A DNA stretch of 20,909 nt from NCBI GenBank assembly GCA_030668065.1, contig DAOUUS010000004.1:1-20909 (forward strand), read 5' to 3'. The notes under the pieces were generated by a model. That model was not told the DNA's origin, did no database searches, and saw only the letters and a program-made list of their open reading frames with translations. How positions within the stretch are numbered: the stretch's first letter is position 1; the number at the start of each line of letters is the position of its first letter. Shown here in pieces: positions 15,344 to 20,909 of this stretch. This stretch comes from Candidatus Methanophagales archaeon (lineage in GTDB: Archaea; Halobacteriota; Syntropharchaeia; Alkanophagales; Methanospirareceae). Made by a program: the position numbers and the translations under genes.

Positions 15344-16312
15344 CTAGTCATTGTTGTTCTTGTTCTGACGCTTTCGTCTGTAGAAATAGAATAGCGCTAT
15401 GATCGTGCACGCAGGGAGTGCAATGGTGCTGAATTCTGGGATTTCGGTAGGTGGTATGTTGCGATCTTTATGGATTTCATCATTTAAACAGCTCACTGCT
15501 GTCATCACATTAATGTTATTGTCGCATATACCACTGCCACCATCAAGCTCAAATACGCTCTTGGGTATCTTCATCTCGATTGCGTAATTATAACGCTGTT
15601 GCGGAGACGGAGAAACGGGCCACTCAGGAAATGTTTCCTTATCTGTATAGCCACTTATTATACTATATTTGAACTCATCGGTTCCGAGTGTGTAGATGGG
15701 CGAACCGCTACCTTCAAGTATGCTAGAAAACCACGCTGCTGGTGTATTATGCCTAACAGATTGTTGGTTTATCGCTCCCCCCCAATTAGGGTAATGGAAA
15801 ACGGCTCCCTGGACGGCATTTACAGGGTTATCCCCCCCCGCACTGACAGGTGCAATAACCGATGTCAGCTTTATACCGTATTCATAGCCAGCAGCGTTAA
15901 AAGGTGACCCCGCAGGGTCGCACACATCTATAGCCAAATCTCCGGGTATAATTAGCTCCGTAGTATGCCACCCTAGAGGATAAGCGGGATATGCAAAACC
16001 TCCTGGTGGCATTGATGTTATAATAGCAACATAAATGTTGTTTGCATCATTATCTATATATAGCGCTTCTATGTCGCAAACCTCGTCACGGGGATAAGTC
16101 TGCCCTGGCCCAGGGTAGTCTTCTAATATATAGGAGGTTATTGCTCCTGTATCAGGTACCCAATCACCATGTTCTGGGTCCACTCCCCAATCAAGCTTCA
16201 AATTCCCATCGATATCGTATGCTGTCACCGGTATGGTCATCACTGAAAGCAGTACTGTGATTAGCGACAGAAATAGTACACTTTCTCTTCTCCTATTCTT
16301 TATTATTTTCAT
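15344..16312 (-). CDS. PEF-CTERM surface protein (predicted archaeosortase substrate)
   Basis: This 322-residue exported protein starts with a basic stretch (KNRRRESV) and a hydrophobic signal helix (LFLSLITVLLSVMTIPVTA), with likely cleavage after TAYD or nearby. It ends with the sorting signal PEFSTIALP, a hydrophobic helix and a basic tail (YRRKRQNKNNND), the PEF-CTERM pattern that archaeosortase-type enzymes process before lipid attachment. The middle looks like a beta-sandwich of the DOMON or carbohydrate-binding kind: DIDGNLKLDWGVD, ALYIDNDANNIYVAIIT and the acidic turns suggest calcium. Exact role unknown. The ATG at 16310-16312 is chosen over 16346-16348 because the TATA box at 16358-16365 puts the transcript start near 16337, between the two, with GGAGGG in the leader. 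Confidence 0.85.
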   Translation of the reverse strand: MKIIKNRRRESVLFLSLITVLLSVMTIPVTAYDIDGNLKLDWGVDPEHGDWVPDTGAITSYILEDYPGPGQTYPRDEVCDIEALYIDNDANNIYVAIITSMPPGGFAYPAYPLGWHTTELIIPGDLAIDVCDPAGSPFNAAGYEYGIKLTSVIAPVSAGGDNPVNAVQGAVFHYPNWGGAINQQSVRHNTPAAWFSSILEGSGSPIYTLGTDEFKYSIISGYTDKETFPEWPVSPSPQQRYNYAIEMKIPKSVFELDGGSGICDNNINVMTAVSCLNDEIHKDRNIPPTEIPEFSTIALPACTIIALFYFYRRKRQNKNNND

Positions 16313-16357
16313 CTTTTCGCTTTCTTCCCTCCTTTTTATAAAACACATCTAATAAAC

Positions 16358-16365
16358 TTATAAAA
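16358..16365 (-). promoter_or_regulatory. TATA box for the PEF-CTERM gene
   Basis: TTTTATAA on the minus strand predicts a transcript start near 16337. The leader then contains GGAGGG, 15 bases before the chosen ATG, which is longer than usual Shine-Dalgarno spacing. Confidence 0.5.
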
Positions 16366-16834
16366 TGTTAGCATATTTAAAATATACAGTCTATTTCTAA
16401 AACTAAGCGTTTTTAAGGTAGTTATATCGTATCCTAACTCCCACCAAGAAGCATCATGGAGAAAGATCGAAAATATTCTTTATAGTATTTACAACAAAAA
16501 TTGCAGACATATCAATTTTTTAAGACAATTACAGAAGGTTATATATAGTATTAGCTATACCTTTACCTTCTTATCATGAAAAATTTCGCGCCGCGCGAAA
16601 TATTGCGAAAAACTGTATCATACACATAATAAGCACGCCATCACCGTAAATCCTGCCCTTTTGAAAAGTGCTACGGTAAATCGTTTGTTTTGAGGAACAA
16701 AATGTTAATATCGTTTTTTAAATTGTAAAAACGCTCTCCAGCCATCGCCCCACCGCATACCGCTCTATCAACGATTCTTAACTCGCTTGTTTGTTACCTG
16801 TGGTATTTGTACTTACCTAGAAACCCTACATGTT
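16366..16834. other. Intergenic region between divergent surface-protein genes
   Basis: No convincing gene lies here. It is AT-rich and holds a strong TATATATA (16542-16549), followed about 30 bases on by a 17-codon frame (16576-16629, MKNFAPREILRKTVSYT). A second frame then stays open for some 22 codons (HNKHAITVNPALL and on), starting at 16623. Together they may be the remains of a gene with a frame break, or a leader peptide. A perfect inverted repeat lies inside the small frame (16583-16601). Confidence 0.4.
16583..16601. repeat. Perfect inverted repeat ATTTCGCG-CCG-CGCGAAAT
   Basis: Eight-base arms around a three-base loop, GC-rich in an AT-rich background. It lies within the first codons of the 17-codon frame, 35 to 50 bases after a strong TATA element, where it could act as an operator or as an RNA hairpin. 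Confidence 0.6.
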
Positions 16835-16842
16835 TTTATATA
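16835..16842 (+). promoter_or_regulatory. TATA box for the exported-protein gene
   Basis: TTTATATA predicts a start near 16865, which leaves an 11-base leader before the ATG at 16876 and rules out the longer reading from 16807. Confidence 0.55.
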
Positions 16843-16875
16843 CTCTATATTGTTATTGGACTTGTGGTTAAAGTG

Positions 16876-17904
16876 ATGAGTAATATAGGTAGCGCAAGGG
16901 GAATGTGCACAAAACACATGTTAAAACTGATAGCTACTATCGCTGTGACATTGACAATCGCTGCTCTGGGCATTGTTTCTGCAAGTCCGCCAGTTCCACC
17001 ACCGAATCAAACCTCGCTGGTTGAAACCACCGTAGATATTGAGTGCCATGGCACGGTAACAGAAGATGAGTCTTTTGAGTGGATATACACCACACATGAC
17101 CTTAGTGACAATAATCTCTCCTTATTCGAACATCTGGCGCAGATTCAGTACGAGGAGAACATGGATGCCGTGGAGGGGTTCACGCAATTCACGAAGGGTT
17201 TCACGGCAGACGGGCAAAATGCACCGAATCTCGCCGTGGATATGCGGATCGGATACGTAGGCGATGACTCCAGCGCGATAAGCTGGTTAGACAATACCGA
17301 GAATGTGGGCATGCAGATCGTTACCGAAGGTTATGGGGGATCAGGATGGTGGATGATCTTCCCTGGATGGCAACGGATACCGTTGGGGAACCCTAACTCT
17401 GTTGGTGCCGGACTTCGGTTTGAATATGTCGATGGAAGAGGGGATGATTGTGCGGCTCTTTGTCCATGGGCACAAGGTGTATTCATACCACCAACGAACG
17501 AGTTAGTGTCTGCTGGGAGTCAACTGGAGATGGTAGATATTGTTTCGGCTACTACCAAAACCAGCGTAACGACAACAGAATCACCGAGGTTGCACCATGA
17601 AATCGCTGCTACAGGAATAGCAGGATATGGCGAGTATGTTAATTCGGTTTTAGGTGGAGCAGGTGCACGTGACGGACCCTATGGTGTGGGTACTGCATCC
17701 GCAGGTATGAAGGTGAGTGCTATGGAAGGCGCGAATTACGAGGCATGGTTACGGTTTGAATATCCGCTTGCATCAACACTGACATACGACGAGATGACCA
17801 CGGCAAATGGCAGATGGGACTTCAGTAAGGTGATGACTTACGAGGCGCAGATTCCCGAGGTTAACATACCAAGGCAGTATCATGTATTTCACCAGCCGGC
17901 GTAG
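16876..17904 (+). CDS. Exported protein of unknown function
   Basis: I do not recognise this 342-residue protein. It has a clear signal peptide: a basic start (CTKHMLKL), a hydrophobic stretch (IATIAVTLTIAALGIV) and a probable cut at VSA-S, followed by a proline-rich linker (PPVPPPNQ). The mature part is rich in acidic, aromatic and Gly/Ser residues and looks beta-rich (VDMRIGYVGDDSSAISWLD, GSGWWMIFPGWQRIP). It has a Cys pair, CAALCPW near the middle, and a glycine-rich stretch, GYGEYVNSVLGGAGARDGPYG. There is no C-terminal sorting signal or membrane helix, so it is either free or held by other means. It is divergent from the PEF-CTERM gene. Start chosen from the TATA position; ATGs at 16903 and 16918 are also possible. 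Confidence 0.7.
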   Translation: MSNIGSARGMCTKHMLKLIATIAVTLTIAALGIVSASPPVPPPNQTSLVETTVDIECHGTVTEDESFEWIYTTHDLSDNNLSLFEHLAQIQYEENMDAVEGFTQFTKGFTADGQNAPNLAVDMRIGYVGDDSSAISWLDNTENVGMQIVTEGYGGSGWWMIFPGWQRIPLGNPNSVGAGLRFEYVDGRGDDCAALCPWAQGVFIPPTNELVSAGSQLEMVDIVSATTKTSVTTTESPRLHHEIAATGIAGYGEYVNSVLGGAGARDGPYGVGTASAGMKVSAMEGANYEAWLRFEYPLASTLTYDEMTTANGRWDFSKVMTYEAQIPEVNIPRQYHVFHQPA

Positions 17905-17946
17905 TTGGTCGTGCACAAGTCATAGCAATAGAAAAGCGGAGTATGA

Positions 17947-17965
17947 TTTTTTTGTTTTTTGTTTT
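17947..17965 (+). terminator. T-run terminator after the exported-protein gene
   Basis: Three T runs (seven, six and four T, split by single G) begin about 42 bases after the stop codon at 17904, a typical archaeal terminator. Confidence 0.6.
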
Positions 17966-18359
17966 CAACTTAACTCTGAGTTATATACAGTAAAGCGATA
18001 TTAACCCAAATTATGAACGAGGTAGATAATAAATACGAATCAAAACCGGTATGTGACGTATAGCATATGCTGCTGAGCCATTTGAAAAGCTAGAAGAAAT
18101 AGATATAAGATGAAATATTCTATTTGATTTCATAGAAAGTATAATATTAGCCCCCCCACCCAAATATATTACTTGGTGCACCACTGTAAGCACTCTATAT
18201 CCTTTGCATACTGCGAAGTAGTAGTGCCCACTAAAAGGATAGTTTAAAAAGCGATATTTACTCCTGCTAAAAGAGTAGATCGGCGTATGTGAGCAAAAGA
18301 GGATATTCTACTGAGTATACAAGTAAAAATCTTAAAAAATAGCTCCCTCCAAAACATCA
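17966..18359. other. Low-coding stretch between exported-protein gene and transposase
   Basis: No supported gene. A TATA-like TTATATAC (17981-17988) is followed 25 bases later by a 16-codon frame (18013-18063, MNEVDNKYESKPVCDV). An ATGAAAT/ATTTCAT inverted repeat lies near 18110-18132, and a run of C at 18151-18157. Part of this must be the left end of the adjacent transposon, but its border could not be fixed. Confidence 0.4.
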
Positions 18360-19418
18360 CTACTCAGCAAGCTTTTGCAGACTTTCTTTGTCCCCAAATC
18401 CCAATGAAATAGAGATGGCTGCCAAAACGACACCCAAAGAAGCAATCTTTGTTACCGATGCCAGTGTAAATCTATGTAGCTTACCTAAAGAGGACGTACC
18501 TTTTATTACTTTGAAAACAGCTTCTATTAAAGACCTTTTAGGCTTAAGTTGCTTCCAATTGAGAATATAATACTTAAACTCTGCAAGAATAGACTCTAAA
18601 TGCCGTATTTTCTCCTTTACACAACTTAGATTGTCGTTAAAGAAATCAAAGTGGAGTTGTATGTGATCCGACACCTTCTCGAGCTTGAAATTAATCAGTG
18701 GAAATATCAGTGGTACGATGCCGTACTCGGTTAAACCTTCGATATAATGTCTGTAAGCGTAAAAACCCTTGTCTAACACGAGATAATCGCATTTCCTTAG
18801 TATTTTACGTCTCATTAGCTCAGTCACAATCTCATCAAAGATTTTTGGGTCGCGGGGACCACCGGGGAAGACGAGGAAAGCCAACGGCTTTAAAGAAGAG
18901 TCCTCCATAGCAAAAGCGAGCTTCATGCCGATATAATAACCTTTAGACTTGGAATAAGCCCATTTGTAGTCCTCATCTTTTAAATTGGTCTTTGTAGATT
19001 TCTTCTTAAACCAATTGATATTCACCGCTAAATTTGTGGTATCACCGATTATCATGATTTTTCCGCTCTTTCGCTTTCCACAAACGGTGTTTACAATTCT
19101 TAGCACCATGTCCATGAACTGTTCGACTGTAAACCCGCTTAAAAGCCTGTAGACCGCCTTGGCATCTGGGACATTGTACACGCCTGTGAACTCTCTTAAC
19201 GATGCTTTAGCCGGTAATTCGCTTATCACGAAGGTTATGTCCACCTCGAAAAACATGGAGGTGATTACAATCTTTAGCACCATAATAGTCCTATCTAGCG
19301 GTTTTATTCTGAATTTAGACACTATATTTCGCACTTCCCGTTGCTTGGATATCCCTAGTACGTTTCGCACTAACTCCCATCTTAGATCCTTTTCTGCAGG
19401 TACAAGTGGTGTTTTCAT
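18360..19418 (-). CDS. DDE transposase, IS4/IS5-like superfamily
   Basis: This 352-residue protein has the order of catalytic residues of a DDE transposase: Asp126 in IMIIGDTTNLAVN, Asp216 in YLVLDKGFYAYRHYIEG, with the aromatic and basic residues that follow the second Asp in IS4/IS5-like enzymes, and Glu299 in KRSLIEAVFKVIKG. The N-terminus (FEVDITFVISELP) is helical and probably binds DNA. The frame is intact, so the element may still be active, unlike the IS1 copy. I could not place it in a named IS family. Inverted ends and a target duplication were searched by eye within 200 bases each side and not resolved. It is oriented opposite to the IS1 transposase. Confidence 0.85.
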   Translation of the reverse strand: MKTPLVPAEKDLRWELVRNVLGISKQREVRNIVSKFRIKPLDRTIMVLKIVITSMFFEVDITFVISELPAKASLREFTGVYNVPDAKAVYRLLSGFTVEQFMDMVLRIVNTVCGKRKSGKIMIIGDTTNLAVNINWFKKKSTKTNLKDEDYKWAYSKSKGYYIGMKLAFAMEDSSLKPLAFLVFPGGPRDPKIFDEIVTELMRRKILRKCDYLVLDKGFYAYRHYIEGLTEYGIVPLIFPLINFKLEKVSDHIQLHFDFFNDNLSCVKEKIRHLESILAEFKYYILNWKQLKPKRSLIEAVFKVIKGTSSLGKLHRFTLASVTKIASLGVVLAAISISLGFGDKESLQKLAE

Positions 19419-19699
19419 TTGAATTACCTAAATAAGCCATAAAGCAAATCACTTTATAATTTTTTCTGTTTTTAAGTCCTTATTTTAGGTACGAGTCTAT
19501 TATACCTTGTCGTTTTGAGTGGTAACTATATCGAATCTCGTTTCGGTTGATTGGAGGACGATGAAGTTGTGTTTTGTTGATGGTTGGTCGAGGGCTAAAT
19601 AATACTTATCTATCTGTACTCAGTTTCATGCCCTTGGGTGTCTCTATGGGTCATGAATGTTCCTTTGGTAAAGCCGTTTTTTTGAACGGACGGCTTTTT
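19419..19699. other. Non-coding stretch between transposase and right direct repeat
   Basis: It should contain the right end of the transposon. A frame of 13 codons (19561-19602, MKLCFVDGWSRAK) has GGAGG just before it, but the spacing is short and it stops at once; it may be a cut-off gene start. Nothing else coding is visible. Confidence 0.35.
19670..19697. terminator. Hairpin with T tail near the right direct repeat
   Basis: AAAGCCGT (19670-19677) pairs with ACGGCTTT (19690-19697) around a 12-base loop and is followed on the plus strand by more T. It lies 85 bases past the stop of the Dph6 fusion gene, so it may end that transcript (minus strand) or one entering from the left. Confidence 0.4.
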
Positions 19700-20037
19700 A
19701 AGTCTCAACATATCGTCCTGAATACGCTACCACGATTTACGAATTACGCGATCTACCGAGCGTCAAGACCACACAAACCGCCTATTTATCAGCCAATCTC
19801 GCCTTTTTCACGACCAATCTCGCAGTATTCTCATCCTCTTCTTTTATCTCACTTTCCTGTATAACCACCCGTTTCTTGAATATCGGGCCGTCCAGCACAA
19901 GTGATTCGAATTCACCACCTTCTCCCGCAATATTAAATTCAAACCTCTTGTTCAACTCTACCAACCGATCAACATCCTCCTGCGTTATCCGCCTACCAAG
20001 CCAGCTCTTGTCCAGCCCATACGCACTAACACCAGAG
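19700..20037. repeat. Direct repeat, right copy: 3' end of the Dph6 fusion gene plus flank
   Basis: This is the partner of 13627-13966, same orientation, about 94% identical by eye. Here it is the natural 3' end of a gene that stays open to the window edge, so this side is the likely parent locus. Confidence 0.88.
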
Positions 20038-20909
20038 AAGATCACCTCGAAATTAGAAACCACGAGCCGCAGCTCTGTCTCCTGATGGATATGCCACAAA
20101 GGCGAGAACACCTTCAGGTGCTCTTCGGTTGCGATACGTTCTATACGTTCTTTTTGATATGTACTCCATAACGCACCGGTTATAACACCTTCTATGCCAT
20201 ATCCTTCCTTGGCATCGCGAAAAGCAGCACGTAAGTCATCCAGTTCTTTCTCTTTCTCGCCCGCGGTCTCTTTTGTAACTATCGGCATGCCAATTGCTTC
20301 TGCTTGCAATGCCGCAAGCTCTACCGCGGGCGTATGGAACATATACGATACCGGATTACGGCTTTTTAGCGTGATTAAACATTCCACGGGATAGCCCTCC
20401 TTTCGCATTAGCCAGAGTGCGTAAGCACTATCCTTACCTGAACTGAAGAGGCACCCCAGCTTTATATCCCGTGCCGGGTAAAGCGACAGGAGGTAATCTC
20501 TCTTGTACCGGTGCCCACTCTGCTTCGCAAGCTTTTCTAGCGCTTTGATGGTATTTGAACCATACTGAGCAGCACGTTTCTTACGGGTTGATGCTTCTCC
20601 CAGTCCCAAGTCTTTTGCGATTTCGCGTAAAATTCGCTTATCCACAGCACCGGTTAATTTATAAGATGCCGGTAGCTTCAATGCGTAATCCACAACCGCG
20701 GTATCCAAAAATGGCACTCGTAACGAAATACCGTGCCTGTTCGCCACCAGATAATCTCGGTAAAGGTCTTTCTCGTGCATGCCTAACAGACCCGATAGAC
20801 ATTCTCTATTCAAATCCACCTGTTTCATCTGTTTATGTCGCGCGTATCCTGCGAATAGCTCCTCGGCACCGAGACCCGAAAAAACCGTCTTGATACCGTC
20901 TTCTCTCGC
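19782..20909 (-). CDS. Asparagine-synthase-like / diphthine-ammonia ligase (Dph6) fusion, partial
   Basis: The frame is open from the TAG at 19782-19784 through the right edge of the window, so the N-terminus is missing. The first part is the C-terminal end of an asparagine-synthase domain: FSGLGAEELFAGYARH, LRVPFLDTAVVDYALKLP, KRILREIAKDLGL and ASTRKKRAAQYGS. About 150 codons in from the window edge a second ATP-pyrophosphatase starts, LGCLFSSGKDSAYALWLMRKEG (PP loop), followed by EGVITGALWSTYQKERIERIA, FEVIFSGVSAYGLDKSWLGR and FNIAGEGGEFESLVLDGPIFKKR, which mark the Dph6/MJ0570 family that amidates diphthine on elongation factor 2. Whether a glutaminase domain precedes is outside the window. 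A start at 20826-20828 would cut through the synthase domain and is not believed. Confidence 0.88.
   Translation of the reverse strand, partial: AREDGIKTVFSGLGAEELFAGYARHKQMKQVDLNRECLSGLLGMHEKDLYRDYLVANRHGISLRVPFLDTAVVDYALKLPASYKLTGAVDKRILREIAKDLGLGEASTRKKRAAQYGSNTIKALEKLAKQSGHRYKRDYLLSLYPARDIKLGCLFSSGKDSAYALWLMRKEGYPVECLITLKSRNPVSYMFHTPAVELAALQAEAIGMPIVTKETAGEKEKELDDLRAAFRDAKEGYGIEGVITGALWSTYQKERIERIATEEHLKVFSPLWHIHQETELRLVVSNFEVIFSGVSAYGLDKSWLGRRITQEDVDRLVELNKRFEFNIAGEGGEFESLVLDGPIFKKRVVIQESEIKEEDENTARLVVKKARLADK

Noticed and set aside
18011..18193. Minus-strand frame of 60 codons
   Set aside because: No Shine-Dalgarno, no recognisable family, and it crosses a C run; probably chance.
18315..19506. 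Possible inverted ends of the second transposon (GTA plus CTTAAAAA at both sides)
   Set aside because: The shared bases are few, AT-rich and not supported by a target duplication.

Overview
The window looks like a stretch of a euryarchaeal chromosome. Evidence: the archaeal/eukaryotic ribosomal proteins L7Ae, S28e and L24e, an Orc1/Cdc6 initiator, the archaeal HMG-CoA synthase/thiolase gene pair, archaeal-type phosphoglycerate kinase, a two-repeat archaeal tRNA-splicing endonuclease, a Dph6-type diphthamide enzyme, a PEF-CTERM (archaeosortase) surface protein and TATA-box promoters with short leaders. A methanogen or anaerobic methane/alkane oxidiser related to Methanosarcinales, ANME-1 or Syntrophoarchaeia would fit, but the lineage is an inference that I cannot confirm here.

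Layout. 1-4755: end of a CBS-domain CorC/CNNM-like protein, then a minus-strand block that reads (right to left) HMG-CoA synthase, acetoacetyl-CoA thiolase, Orc1/Cdc6, L7Ae, S28e, L24e. 4810-7580: an APH-fold kinase-like protein divergent from HMG-CoA synthase, then chorismate synthase and dCMP deaminase on the minus strand. 7842-11283: a plus-strand run of bacterial-type (class I) GAPDH, phosphoglycerate kinase and EndA. 11292-13555: a minus-strand unit of tRNA-Lys(CTT), an FAD-dependent oxidoreductase, a four-helix membrane protein and a DUF131-like small membrane protein, the last three joined by ATGA stop/start overlaps.

13.6-20.9 kb is accessory in character. It is framed by two direct copies (about 338 bp, roughly 94% identical by eye) of the 3' end of an asparagine-synthase/Dph6 fusion gene. 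The right-hand copy belongs to a gene that is intact as far as the window shows; the left-hand copy is a headless fragment next to tRNA-Lys. Between the copies lie an IS1-family element with an 8-bp target duplication and a frame-broken transposase, a PEF-CTERM surface protein, a second exported protein of unknown function, a second DDE transposase and several kilobases of low-coding, AT-rich sequence.

Functional themes: isoprenoid lipid synthesis (HMG-CoA synthase and thiolase, without the usual adjacent DUF35 gene), replication initiation and translation, aromatic amino-acid and nucleotide metabolism, lower glycolysis/gluconeogenesis (GAPDH and PGK as an operon, the GAPDH with residues that suggest NADP use), tRNA maturation and diphthamide synthesis. 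The best candidates for something undescribed are the asparagine-synthase/Dph6 fusion, the direct-repeat-bounded island at its 3' end, and the translationally coupled FAD-oxidoreductase/membrane-protein unit behind tRNA-Lys.
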